Shown: positions 54,801-63,217, numbered from the stretch's first letter. The stretch: DNA of 64,000 nt from Shimia sp040225985 (GCF_040225985.1 NZ_JBBPEU010000008.1:124001-188000); one strand, 5' to 3'. The notes: generated by a model from the sequence alone, not told the origin. Program-made: numbers and translations.

Positions 54801-55248
54801 TGAATACGAAGTCGCGCGCCTGTTCACGCAGACCGGGTTCGAGGAGAATCTGAAAGGGCAGTTCGAAGGCGATTTCAAGGTGGCTTATCACATGGCGCCA
54901 CCGGTGCTGAACGCGGGGCGCGATGCGCGCGGCCGCCCGAAAAAGCGCCGCCTTGGCCCGTGGCTGCGGCCGGTCCTGTCCGGTTTGGCACGGCTCAAGG
55001 GGCTGCGCGGAACGGCGCTGGACCCGTTCGGTTACATGCAGGAGCGCCGCGAGGAACGCGCCCTGATCGGCTGGTACGAAGGGGTGATGGACCAGGTCGC
55101 GGCGCAGGCAACCACGCTGCCGGCCGAGACACTGCAAGAGATCCTTGCGGCTCCGATGGACATTCGCGGCTATGGTCCGGTCAAGGACGCCGCGCGCCAG
55201 TCCGTGGTGGCAGAGGTGGCGGCAAAGCTATCCGAAGCACGGGGTTGA
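51823..55248 (+). CDS. Fused indolepyruvate ferredoxin oxidoreductase
   Basis: 1141 residues, a single-chain IorA-IorB fusion. N-terminal pyruvate-ferredoxin-type domain (GGFVSGYRGSPLGALD); a TPP-binding region at about 440-600 (GEGTWYHSGSLAIRQAVAAG, NDAVAMTGGQP); an iron-sulfur segment near 637-680 (CEGCGDCSVESNC, CNKDFSC); and a gamma domain from about 720 (VTGVGGTGVVTVGALITMAA). It decarboxylates aryl 2-oxo acids from aromatic amino acids to aryl-acetyl-CoA and reduces ferredoxin. The role fits the adjacent amino-acid importer and Lrp regulator. Confidence 0.93.
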   Translation: MTKASHDFQTYQLNDRYTRGEGRVFLTGTQALVRVMLDQARRDRRAGLNTGGFVSGYRGSPLGALDLELWRARNETEAQKITFMPAVNEDLGATAVLGAQQASLDPHCEVEGVFSMWYGKGPGVDRSGDALKHGNAYGSAPKGGVLVVAGDDHGCVSSSMPHQSDVAFMSWFMPTLNPASVGEYLEFGEYGFALSRFSGTWVGFKAISETVESGQSVELPKDRSFVQPDFKGPAGGLHVRSADLPSPEIETRIAHKLRAVEAFVEANPIDKRIYDVADATFGIVTTGKGHLDLMEALRLLGLDEAKCRALGIDIYKVGMVWPLARRDALDFVRGKQEVLVVEEKRGIIESQFKEYFYDWPGAKPQKMVGKHRAAGDPLLPWTGELSPLALVPVVAERLDAFFPEENLLEKARALTAEPPVLLQVEGATRTPYFCSGCPHNTSTKVPEGSKAASGIGCHVMASWMDRETVGYAQMGGEGVPWVVASKYNGNKHIFQNLGEGTWYHSGSLAIRQAVAAGTNITYKILYNDAVAMTGGQPVDGPVSVSGIAQTCRAEGVQRIALVSDDISKFDKADFPEGTTFHPRETMDAVQRELREIKGVTVLIYEQTCATEKRRRRKRGKMEDPNRFAVINPLVCEGCGDCSVESNCLSIEPLETEFGRKRKVNLSNCNKDFSCLNGFCPSFVTVEGATRKRKQAADLDLAGLLADAPDPVLPPLTKPFDLLVTGVGGTGVVTVGALITMAAHLEGKGASVLDFTGFAQKFGTVLSYIRLGAAPSDIHQVRIDKGAADAVVGCDIVVSSAPKASVHYRKGTRVVLNRAEMPTGDLVLRRDAELKVNAREQVIRAAVGADNVDGFDANLLAEDLLGDAVFANVMMLGYAWQKGLVPVSEMALKQAILLNGVAIEANGRAFDLGRLMAAFPDRVPGMQEAESPKDSYESLRNQRAAFLRDYQNAAYADRYRARLDAFVAALPENLREIAGQAAAKSLFKLMAYKDEYEVARLFTQTGFEENLKGQFEGDFKVAYHMAPPVLNAGRDARGRPKKRRLGPWLRPVLSGLARLKGLRGTALDPFGYMQERREERALIGWYEGVMDQVAAQATTLPAETLQEILAAPMDIRGYGPVKDAARQSVVAEVAAKLSEARG

Positions 55249-55265
55249 GCCCAAACCGAAAGGTT

Positions 55266-55296
55266 TTGCACGGGGCCAAATGACAGTCCCGTGCAA
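55266..55296. repeat. Long hairpin between the oxidoreductase and MscS genes
   Basis: TTGCACGGG and CCCGTGCAA form a perfect 9-bp stem around a 13-nt loop, 17 bp after the oxidoreductase stop. There is no T-tract on the + strand. It may be a 3'-end stabiliser or a weak terminator. Confidence 0.55.
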
Positions 55297-55386
55297 GCTC
55301 ACTAAGATGTTCAGATAAATGGCTTTGTGAAATTGCGTCCCCCGATTAGCGTCGATCCCAACCGATAGCTTGGTAGGGGATTGGGC

Positions 55387-57063
55387 ATGCGGCAAATGAC
55401 GATGGGGATGATCGGCGTCCTTTGTTGCGTTGTCTTTGGATGGCTGATGTCGGTCAGCCCCGCCAAAGCCCAGGAACAGCCGGGTGCGCTCCCCGAAGAG
55501 TCCTCTGCCGAAAGTGATCGCGTATTTCTGCACCCTGTCGTGGTGGACGGTGTCGAATTGTTCAAACTGCGCGGATCCAGCGCGTTGCCTGCCGACAAGC
55601 GCGCGGAGAGTGTCGCGGCCCGGATCATTGAGGTGGCCCAAAGATCCGAGACAGGCACGCCTTTCATGGATATCCAACCCGGCGATTTTGGTCTGGTCAT
55701 TCTGGCTGATGGCACAAGGATCACCGTGGCAACACAGGCCGATGCCGAAGCCGAGAGTTTTGATATCGAGGTTCTGGCGTCGCTGCAGCGGGATGCCATT
55801 GAGCGCGCCATAGTCGCGTACCGCGAAAACAGATCCTCCGAAGCCTTTGTGCTCAACGCCTTGATGGCCGTGGTCTGGTCGGTGGTTTTCGCCCTTTTTT
55901 GCTTTGTACTCGTGGTGGTGCGCAAGCGCTTTCCGAGGGCCATCGCGCGGCGCGTAAAACGGTATACGCAAGGGGTGGGGGTCGCCACGGGTGACGTGGT
56001 CAAAAGCGATGCGATTGCCCAACTCGTCTATTCCCTGATGCGCCTTCTATTGGGTTTCGTCTTTCTGATTGGGCTTTACTATTACCTGTCGCTGGTTCTC
56101 TTGTCCTTCCCCGAGACAAAACCCATCGCGCAGATCTTGATCAACAATGTCACAAACCCTGTGCTGTCATTGCTCAGGTCTTTTTTCGGTTATCTGCCGA
56201 ACCTGATCACCATTGCGGTCCTCGCTTATCTGGCCCGCCTGTTGCTGAAAACCATCCGCCTCTTTTTCCAGAACCTCGAGGCCGGGGTCATCACGTGGAA
56301 AGGGTTCGAGAAGGAATGGATCTGGCCGACCTACAACCTTTTGCAGATCACCATCATCCTGATGACGCTGGTCCTGTGCTTTCCTTATATCCCCGGTGCG
56401 GACTCGGCGGCTTTTCAGGGGCTGACCATTTTCGTGGGCGTGGTGTTGTCGCTTGGGTCGAACACGGTGGTGGCGAATATGCTGGCTGGGCTTTTCGTGC
56501 TTTACAAGCGTAGCATGCGGATCGGTGATCGCATCCGGGTGGGAGACCATTACGGCGATGTGATCGAGATCAAGCTGATGGAAACCTACATCAAATCGGT
56601 CAAGAACGAACTGGTCTCGATCCCGAATTCGACTCTGATCTCGTCCGAGGTGGTGAACTATTCCAGCAAGATCGACGGGCGTGGGTTGATCCTGCACAGC
56701 ACGGTGGGCATCGGCTATGAAGAGCCGCGCGAAAAGATCGAGGCCATGCTGGTCGAGGCCGCGCGGCGTACGCCGGGACTCAAGAAGAATCCGGTTCCGT
56801 TCGTGTTGATGGACGGTCTTGGCGATTTCGGAATCAATTACCAGATCAATGCCTTCACCACACGCGGCTCAAGCCTGCCTTTGCTGCGCTCGCAGTTGCA
56901 CAAGAACATCGTGGATGTCTTCAACGAAAACGAGGTGGCGATCATGACACCGGCATATGAGGGCGATCCCGAGGAACCCAAGGTGGCACCGCCCGTGTGG
57001 GAGGGTGAGCTGGCCCCCAACGCCCGCATCGCGCCCGAGGACGCCAGCGAGAAAAAGGCCTAG
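55387..57063 (+). CDS. MscS-family mechanosensitive ion channel
   Basis: 558 residues from the ATG at 55387 (AGGGG 9 nt upstream; a TTG at 55381 is too close to it). A signal peptide (to about AKAQ) precedes a periplasmic domain of about 130 residues. Several membrane segments follow from about 150 to 350. The MscS pore helix and beta domain include LGSNTVVANMLAGLFVLYKRSMRIGDRIRVGDHYGDV (about 357-393) and NELVSIPNSTLISSEVVNYS. Such enlarged MscS proteins release solutes on osmotic downshock. Confidence 0.9.
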   Translation: MRQMTMGMIGVLCCVVFGWLMSVSPAKAQEQPGALPEESSAESDRVFLHPVVVDGVELFKLRGSSALPADKRAESVAARIIEVAQRSETGTPFMDIQPGDFGLVILADGTRITVATQADAEAESFDIEVLASLQRDAIERAIVAYRENRSSEAFVLNALMAVVWSVVFALFCFVLVVVRKRFPRAIARRVKRYTQGVGVATGDVVKSDAIAQLVYSLMRLLLGFVFLIGLYYYLSLVLLSFPETKPIAQILINNVTNPVLSLLRSFFGYLPNLITIAVLAYLARLLLKTIRLFFQNLEAGVITWKGFEKEWIWPTYNLLQITIILMTLVLCFPYIPGADSAAFQGLTIFVGVVLSLGSNTVVANMLAGLFVLYKRSMRIGDRIRVGDHYGDVIEIKLMETYIKSVKNELVSIPNSTLISSEVVNYSSKIDGRGLILHSTVGIGYEEPREKIEAMLVEAARRTPGLKKNPVPFVLMDGLGDFGINYQINAFTTRGSSLPLLRSQLHKNIVDVFNENEVAIMTPAYEGDPEEPKVAPPVWEGELAPNARIAPEDASEKKA

Positions 57064-57425
57064 GCCCGCGCCAGTACCAACGTGCCCAGGATGATGATGG
57101 CAAGCCCCGTGATCTTGGTGGCATTCACTGTCTCGCCCAGACCGATTACCCCGATCAGGAATACGATCACAAAGCTCAGCGCGACAAAGGGATAGGCGAG
57201 CGACAGTTCGGTCTGTCGCAATGCCAGCAGCCAGACAAAGGCCCCGACACCATAAAACCCAAAGCCCAGCAGGATCGTGGGCGACAGCGCAAAGCCCATC
57301 AGCTTGTCCCAAAGCGTGCTGCCCTCGGCAAGTTGCAGCTTGTCCACGCCGATCTTGAACGAGGTCTGCCCAAGTGCGGAAAAGGTGATGCTGACGATAA
57401 TCAGAAGAAAGCCGTTCAGGGTCAT
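57060..57425 (-). CDS. Small EamA/SMR-like membrane protein (ArnE-type)
   Basis: 121 residues from the ATG at 57425, overlapping the UbiA-type stop (ATGA); an in-frame ATG at 57434 is an alternative. Four hydrophobic segments, with GFYGVGAFVWLLALRQTELSLAYPFVALSFV typical of half-size EamA/ArnE proteins. ArnE-type proteins pair to flip undecaprenyl-phosphate sugars. Coupling to the prenyltransferase gene suggests a flippase for its lipid-sugar product. Its stop overlaps the mscS stop by 4 nt, tail-to-tail. Confidence 0.85.
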   Translation of the reverse strand: MTLNGFLLIIVSITFSALGQTSFKIGVDKLQLAEGSTLWDKLMGFALSPTILLGFGFYGVGAFVWLLALRQTELSLAYPFVALSFVIVFLIGVIGLGETVNATKITGLAIIILGTLVLARA

Positions 57426-58876
57426 TGGAACCATGCTCCGAGGTCTAGATATTTTGCCGCCACGACAAGAAGGCAGGTCAGGCCCAGCGTTACGCGGCTG
57501 ATGCGGTCCCTGAGCGCGAACACGACGGGATCACTGTGAATCCAGCCGCGCAGGGCCCAGACCCAGGCACGCTGGATCCAGAACAGGATCAGCGGTGCCA
57601 CCAGCCACAGCAGCATGGGGGTCTGATAGGTTTGCGCCACGAAATCGCTATTGAGGTACAGCGTCAGGGTCAGGACCGACAGGCCCCCCGTGGAAATCCC
57701 GCCCGCCATCACGGCGGGAAGGTCGCCCACCTGATACCCGCGAGACCGGTCCTTGCCCGCCGCGCGCACCCCGTCCAGCTCGACATAGCGTTTCATGAGC
57801 GCGAGGCTTAGGAAGAAGAACAGCGAGAAGTTCAGCAGCCAGGGCGAGGGCAGGGCGCCGATGGCGACACCGCCCACAAAGATCCGCATTGTGTAAAGGC
57901 AGGTCAGGGTGATCACGTCGATGGTCGAGAAGTGTTTGAGCCAGCCGGAGTAAAGGAACGTGATCGCAAGATAGATCAGCAACAACAGCGTGATCGGCGC
58001 ACCAAGGGTCAGGGCGGACAGACCCAGTGCAAAGACCATCAGGCCCCCGGCGGCCATCAGCCCCTTGACCGGCGACAGGGTACCCGCCGCGAAGGGGCGG
58101 AACTTCTTGCTGGCATGTCTGCGATCTGCCCCAAGATCCTGAATGTCATTGAACAGATAGACAGAGGAGGCCAGCAGACTGAACGCGACAAAGGTCAGCA
58201 GGGCCCGGACCAGCAGTTCGGGGTCGCCATAGCTGTGTGAAAAGAACAGCGGCAGAAAGATCAGCGCGTTCTTGACCCATTGGTGCGGGCGCATGGCCTT
58301 GAGCAAGGATTTCCAGACCGGTGGTTTGTTGTCGACCGCCAGCGAGATTGTCTTTTCGTTGGGCACCTGCGTGCGCAGCCCATGAGCCGCGTTCACAAAT
58401 CCGACCCGGTCCGCTGCCTGCCAGATCGGCAGGTCCGCGGGGCTGTCCCCCAGATATTCGAACGGGCCCTCTGCACTGGCCTCGATCTCGGCCAGTTTCG
58501 CCGCGCCCTTGAGATTATTTCCCGGGGTTGAGGCGATGATATCATCAAATATCTCAAGATACCCCGCGACTGCCTCGGCCACCTTGCTGTCTGCGGCCGT
58601 GGCCAGAATAATCCGGCGTCCCGCGGCCTTTTCCGCCGTCAGATAGTCCAGCACCTCGTCGTTATAGGGCAAAAGGGCCACGTCGAGACGGGCGTTTTCG
58701 GCGACATAGCGTTTCAGATGCGACCGGCCTTCGCCGCCGGTACGGATCAGGCCCCCAAGGTGCGCGGGGCGAAACACAAGCCCGGCAAGCTGTTCCTGAG
58801 CGAGGTCGGTTTTCACCAGCGTGCCGTCCAGATCCACGAAGATCGGGATATCGGTATGAGGGGATCCAGAGGTCAT
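57422..58876 (-). CDS. HAD-UbiA fusion prenyltransferase (DPPR-synthase-like)
   Basis: 484 residues. The N-terminal HAD phosphatase-like domain (about 1-165) has DLDGTLVKTD (D15, D17) and later GDSPADLPIWQAAD. The C-terminal UbiA domain (about 185-484) has about eight hydrophobic segments and the Asp-rich motif NDIQDLGADRRHASKKFRP. This matches UbiA enzymes that move phosphoribose onto decaprenyl phosphate; the HAD part could then remove the 5-phosphate. Coupled to the EamA-like gene and divergent from a GT-C glycosyltransferase gene. Confidence 0.9.
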   Translation of the reverse strand: MTSGSPHTDIPIFVDLDGTLVKTDLAQEQLAGLVFRPAHLGGLIRTGGEGRSHLKRYVAENARLDVALLPYNDEVLDYLTAEKAAGRRIILATAADSKVAEAVAGYLEIFDDIIASTPGNNLKGAAKLAEIEASAEGPFEYLGDSPADLPIWQAADRVGFVNAAHGLRTQVPNEKTISLAVDNKPPVWKSLLKAMRPHQWVKNALIFLPLFFSHSYGDPELLVRALLTFVAFSLLASSVYLFNDIQDLGADRRHASKKFRPFAAGTLSPVKGLMAAGGLMVFALGLSALTLGAPITLLLLIYLAITFLYSGWLKHFSTIDVITLTCLYTMRIFVGGVAIGALPSPWLLNFSLFFFLSLALMKRYVELDGVRAAGKDRSRGYQVGDLPAVMAGGISTGGLSVLTLTLYLNSDFVAQTYQTPMLLWLVAPLILFWIQRAWVWALRGWIHSDPVVFALRDRISRVTLGLTCLLVVAAKYLDLGAWFQ

Positions 58877-59012
58877 AAGTGTAAATTTTGATCTGTGCTT
58901 GTTGCCATATTCTGACTAAATTACCGGTCAAGACATCAAAATTATGGTTGAATTGTGCACCTTTTCGCACATTCCGCAGATTTGCAACACAAGGCAACAC
59001 AGGGCAGGGCCG

Positions 59013-60713
59013 TTGAACAGAAAAGATCTCGGAGTGCTGGCGGTTTTGTTCCTGCTTGGCTTTGCGCTGCGTCTTGTGGGGCTGGACTGGGGTTATTTTC
59101 ACGGGGATGAGCGCATCAACGATGCCGCGCGTGTCCTCACCGGGCAGCTTGTGCCAGGCCAGCATTTCTATCCGCCGCTGTTCAACTATATCAACGCGGT
59201 GGCGCTTGCGGGTCTGTTCGGCTTCGGCATGGTCGCGGGATGGTGGGCGGATACGGGCGCTTTTCGCGATGCCTATTTCACCGATCCGACGGTGTTTTAC
59301 CTCACTGCGCGCGGTGTCACTGCCGCATTTGGGGCCACGATCGCGCCCTTGTTCTATATCCTTGCGCGTTGTTTCGCGACGCCGCGCGAGTGGGCGATTG
59401 GGATTGCGCTGCTGGGTGGGATTGCGGGGCCTGCGATCACGTTTTCCTATATTGCAAAAGGGGATACACCGCTGGCCGCGGCCACGGTTCTGACCGTTCT
59501 TGCCTTCAGCCTGCGCGTGATGCGGGATAAGAAGCGGTATGATCTGTGGCTGGGACTTGCCGCCTGTCTGGCGCTCAGCTTCAAGCAGTCCATCCTGTTT
59601 TTCCTGGTGCCTTTGCTGATTGCGCATGTGGCCCTGCTGGCCCCGCGTTTTGGCGCGGTGCCGTATTTGCGCAGCCTCGGGCGGTCGCTCTTGGTGATTG
59701 CTGTGCTCTGGCCCGTTCTAAATATCGGCATCCTGCTCGATTTCGAAAACTTCGTGAACTACCAGAAGATTCAGGCGCTCATGTCCGTGCGAGAGGGGGC
59801 CTCGATGCGGGACGCGGCGGTGCAGTGGCTACAGCTTGCGGGTCATCCCAACTGGGGTGTCGGGTGGATTATTTTAGGCGCATTTTTTCTTTATCCTGCA
59901 ATTGCTTGTAGTCCGTTCCTCAACAAAGACCTCAGGTCTCTGCACATGGCGCTTTGGCTGTGTATCCTTGCCGGAATGGTGATCACACTGGGGATGGTGC
60001 GTGACCGCCAGCCCGAACACCTCTGGATCAGCTATTTCGTTTTGATGCAGTTTTTTGCCAGCTTCGGTCTGGTCAGTGTGATCCGGTCTGGCATGCCAGC
60101 GCTGAAGTGGATTGGTGGTGGGGCGTTGGCCGCGTCCGCGGTTTTGTCCTTTCTGGCCGTGCTCGATCTGTGGGGGCAGGCGCGGGCCGTGCCCATGTCG
60201 CGGGATCTAACCGCCCTGTTACAGCGCGACCATGCCGCGGCACGTATCCTGTCCCTGCCGCCGGTCGACGCCCCGCAGCACCCCGAGGCGCAGGCCATGT
60301 CGCGTGAGCGGATCACCCGGCTGGCGCGCAAATATGAAGTCGAGATGCCGGAAGAAGCCGCGCGTGACGCTGAACCCACAGAAGATGGAAAGGCGCTTTT
60401 CTGGGTGCCGACACCGGCGGTGATGTTCGGCCTTGAGAATGCGACGGATGAAGAAATGCGCGACCTGATCCGCCCCCATGCCTGGCCGCTGCAACCCGAA
60501 GAGTGGCAGCTGGATTATTGGCTGGATGAGGGGTTTTCGGTCTTTGTGGTGTCCAATCTGCCTTACATGCTGAACGAGACCCCGTCGCTCTTGTTCCGTG
60601 CGTTCTGGGGCGAAATTGCCTCCCGATGCGAGGTTGCCCACACGATTGCTGCGCGCAAGCCGCTGTTCCTTGAAAGGGACGTGACCGCCTTTCAGTGCCA
60701 GCTGGACTCTTAG
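59013..60713 (+). CDS. GT-C (ArnT-like, GT39 type) glycosyltransferase
   Basis: 566 residues from a TTG at 59013 preceded by AGGGCAGGG. An in-frame ATG at 58944 has no ribosome-binding site. About ten hydrophobic segments; the catalytic acidic motif of GT-C enzymes is in YFHGDERIND near residue 28. The last 170 residues are a soluble periplasmic domain. It transfers a sugar from a polyprenyl phosphate donor outside the inner membrane. Divergent from the UbiA/EamA pair that could make and flip that donor. Confidence 0.85.
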   Translation: MNRKDLGVLAVLFLLGFALRLVGLDWGYFHGDERINDAARVLTGQLVPGQHFYPPLFNYINAVALAGLFGFGMVAGWWADTGAFRDAYFTDPTVFYLTARGVTAAFGATIAPLFYILARCFATPREWAIGIALLGGIAGPAITFSYIAKGDTPLAAATVLTVLAFSLRVMRDKKRYDLWLGLAACLALSFKQSILFFLVPLLIAHVALLAPRFGAVPYLRSLGRSLLVIAVLWPVLNIGILLDFENFVNYQKIQALMSVREGASMRDAAVQWLQLAGHPNWGVGWIILGAFFLYPAIACSPFLNKDLRSLHMALWLCILAGMVITLGMVRDRQPEHLWISYFVLMQFFASFGLVSVIRSGMPALKWIGGGALAASAVLSFLAVLDLWGQARAVPMSRDLTALLQRDHAAARILSLPPVDAPQHPEAQAMSRERITRLARKYEVEMPEEAARDAEPTEDGKALFWVPTPAVMFGLENATDEEMRDLIRPHAWPLQPEEWQLDYWLDEGFSVFVVSNLPYMLNETPSLLFRAFWGEIASRCEVAHTIAARKPLFLERDVTAFQCQLDS

Positions 60714-60997
60714 TCGGAAAGGGCAGTCTTTGCTGTGGCTTTTATGCAACTGCGTTGCGGGTCCGATCATAGAAGAACAAGCAAACCTGCATGAACTTTT
60801 CACAATTTCTCTGAAAAATGCAATCTAAGTATAAGGTAATAAATGATATTTCAAAAATGGTAAAAATTTCCTAACTTCGCCCATTTCTTGTCGCAATGCG
60901 CTTCTAGCCTGATTTACGGGATGATCCGAGATGCGAGGCGACTTCGCCCTTGCGGCTTCGGGAAATGAACGGAGCCCACCTCGTGTGGGGGGATATT

Positions 60998-62092
60998 ATG
61001 AAAATACTCGCGGTTGACGACGACGAAAACATCCGGGACCTGCTGGAAGCCTCCATGGCGGCGGAGACCTCCCATGTGATCAAGACAGCCTCATCCGGGC
61101 CCGAGGCGCTTAAGATGGTTGCGGCCGAAGGGTCCCCGTTTGATTGTTTTCTGCTGGATATCCAGATGCCCGTGATGAACGGGATTACCTTGTGTGAAAA
61201 GCTGCGGCGCACGCCGGGGCATGCACGGGTGCCGATCATCATGCTGACGGCTATGTCCCAGAAGAAATACGTGGACCGGGCGTTCAAGGCCGGGGCCACC
61301 GACTATGTGACCAAGCCCTTTGATTTTCTTGAACTGTTCAGCCGGATCAGCAATGCCGAGCGTCTGGCCAAGGAACAAGTCCGCGCGAAGGAAGGTCGGT
61401 CCGAGGTTGCCGCGCTCAAGCGCGATCTGGAACGCAGCTTTGCCCACAGCCTGAGCGAACCGGTCGAGATCAGTGGCGTCGAAAGCGTTGTCGGTTACGT
61501 CACGTTCGAAAACTATATCATGCAGTTGTCGCGCACCAAGTTGATGCGCAGTCACGTGTTCGCGGTCAAGATTGTCAACGTGGAAAAGGTGCATCGCGGC
61601 CTGAGCAACATCGCGTTCCAGCAGTTGCTTACTGATATCGCGACCATCCTGTCGCGGGCCATGTCGCACACCGACAGCATGATTACCTATCGCGGCAATG
61701 GCGTGTTCCTGTGCACGACCAACGCGAAATCGGATCATTCTCAGCACAGCTTTGAAATGATGCTGAACGGGCAGATGGGTGAAACCGTCGCGGCCCGGTT
61801 CAACAATGAAAAGGTCAATCTCAGCGTGGGCGAGGCGGTGTCGCTGATGTCGCTGACACGGGCAGGGGCGCTGTTTTCATTGCAGACCGCTGCAGCCAGT
61901 GCCGAGGGCCGCGCCAGCGAACGCAAGGAAGTTCTGCAGAAGATGCAGCGCCTTGTGCGGACCCGCAAGCGCAGTGGCCTTCAGAACGATATGGAACGCC
62001 GCGCCTACGAGGTGTTGTTGCGCGACGCCATGAATGACGAAACCAAGAAAAGCCGTATGGGCTTTGGCGGAATTGGTTTGAAACTGCGTTGA
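60998..62092 (+). CDS. Response regulator with degenerate GGDEF-like C-terminal domain
   Basis: 364 residues from the ATG at 60998, after GGGGGGA. Receiver: VDDDE, phospho-acceptor D54 (FLLDIQMP) and the conserved K in YVTKPF. A short linker leads to a region (about 165-290) that looks like a nucleotidyl-cyclase fold (HVFAVKIVNVEKVHRGL, RGNGVFLCTT), but the GGDEF position reads RGNGVF and the metal-binding acids are absent. Cyclase activity is therefore unlikely. Helical C-terminal tail with basic ends. It converges with the luxI-type gene 38 bp away; no kinase gene is adjacent. Confidence 0.85.
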   Translation: MKILAVDDDENIRDLLEASMAAETSHVIKTASSGPEALKMVAAEGSPFDCFLLDIQMPVMNGITLCEKLRRTPGHARVPIIMLTAMSQKKYVDRAFKAGATDYVTKPFDFLELFSRISNAERLAKEQVRAKEGRSEVAALKRDLERSFAHSLSEPVEISGVESVVGYVTFENYIMQLSRTKLMRSHVFAVKIVNVEKVHRGLSNIAFQQLLTDIATILSRAMSHTDSMITYRGNGVFLCTTNAKSDHSQHSFEMMLNGQMGETVAARFNNEKVNLSVGEAVSLMSLTRAGALFSLQTAAASAEGRASERKEVLQKMQRLVRTRKRSGLQNDMERRAYEVLLRDAMNDETKKSRMGFGGIGLKLR

Positions 62093-62130
62093 TGAGGGGG
62101 GCGTCGCGCGACGACGGCCTTTTCCTTGCC

Positions 62131-62718
62131 CTAGTGGATCGCTTCGGACAGGTCCATCATGGCAACCTGGACACGCATACCTTCGATTTCCATCACCGGT
62201 CCCGCCGGTTCCGCGTGCAGGCCAAGGCGCCGGATCCAGCGCGGCCAGAGCGCCGGTACCATTCCGAGAAGCTTTTCCGCCCCTTCATCCTGCGCGGCCT
62301 TGATCAATTCGCGCATCAGTTTCATCTGCACTTCCAGCCGTTTATCCGAGGGAATGTCCTTGGCGATGAAAACGCGCGAGCTTTCCCAGACCTTTTCGTC
62401 CACGGGTGCCTCGAAGGACAACAGATCCGCCGGAATATCCGCCAGCATCCCCTTCTGGGCGTCACGGATCATATAGGAATACATCCCGCAGCGCGCCGTG
62501 GTCGGTGTCAGGCGGATCCCGGCCAGAACCTCGCCATCTTCATGCACTGCGATCCAGCGGCTGGCCGGGGTGTCATACTGGTCGTATTCCATGCCCTCGG
62601 CTTCGGGCAGGTCCCATTTCCGTTCGACAATAAAGGATTGCCGCCGCGCCTTGAGAAGTTTGACCAGAAGGTCCCCGTGCGTATGCATGTTTCCAAAGGA
62701 AAGAGTCGTTGCATGCAT
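62131..62718 (-). CDS. luxI: LuxI-family acyl-homoserine-lactone synthase
   Basis: 195 residues from the ATG at 62718 (AGGA at 8-nt spacing); the open frame extends upstream without family similarity. Key LuxI residues are present: R26, F29 and W35 (RRQSFIVERKWDLP), E44, D46 and D49 (EYDQYD), R69 (AGIRL), and E112-x-x-R115 (WESSRVFIAKD). It makes N-acyl-homoserine lactones from SAM and acyl-ACP. No luxR gene is adjacent in this window, so it appears solitary. Confidence 0.92.
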   Translation of the reverse strand: MHATTLSFGNMHTHGDLLVKLLKARRQSFIVERKWDLPEAEGMEYDQYDTPASRWIAVHEDGEVLAGIRLTPTTARCGMYSYMIRDAQKGMLADIPADLLSFEAPVDEKVWESSRVFIAKDIPSDKRLEVQMKLMRELIKAAQDEGAEKLLGMVPALWPRWIRRLGLHAEPAGPVMEIEGMRVQVAMMDLSEAIH

Positions 62719-63217
62719 TTGTTTTGTCCTGCTCGTTCTTGTTCTGACCGAAACACTCAACTCGTTCCAAAAGGCCAAAGCGGCCCTTACCGGGACCAAA
62801 GTCACCGCAGGATTATGCGCGTCAGAAACGGGACAAAGGCGCGCGTTCATCGAACGTCGCAAACTGTTTTGCCCCCTCGGATACGGTTGTTTCCGCACCT
62901 CTTCTGACGTGCCGTCCCACCGGCTCGTCTGCTCATCTCTTTTCTACAAGAGATTCATACAATTACACGGGGTTCCACAAAAATCTTTGTTTTGGCTCAA
63001 ATTATTCGAGATGTGTTGTTAAAGCATCAATTTAATTCTGCGCATAGCAGACGCTGGCTCTGCTTGGGACGGGCAAATCCAAGAATTGACCTTGCTGTGA
63101 ACAAGATTTTGCCAGTTTGCAGCGCCATCAAGGACATCAAGAGAACCACCCCTGCTGTGCGACCCCGGTCGCAAAACCGCCGGGGCGGACGAACCACGCT
63201 GCCACGAGGTGAACAAG
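62719..63217. other. Gene-free 499-bp stretch between luxI and the OB-fold-like gene
   Basis: No convincing coding frame was found; frames here are antisense to or upstream of luxI and lack support. The stretch holds the luxI leader, the 20-bp inverted repeat at 62935-62954 with a TACAAT hexamer beside it, and near the right end a CCCCGG...CCGGGG hairpin (about 63162-63186) just before the next gene. It must contain the divergent promoters. Confidence 0.6.
62935..62954. promoter_or_regulatory. Lux-box-like 20-bp inverted repeat
   Basis: ATCTCTT-TTCTAC-AAGAGAT is a perfect 7-bp dyad, 20 bp in total, matching the loose lux-box form NNCT-N12-AGNN. A TACAAT hexamer (62958-62963) lies immediately to the right on the + strand, so it may act on the gene at 63218 as well as on luxI, whose start is 217 bp away. 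Confidence 0.4.
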
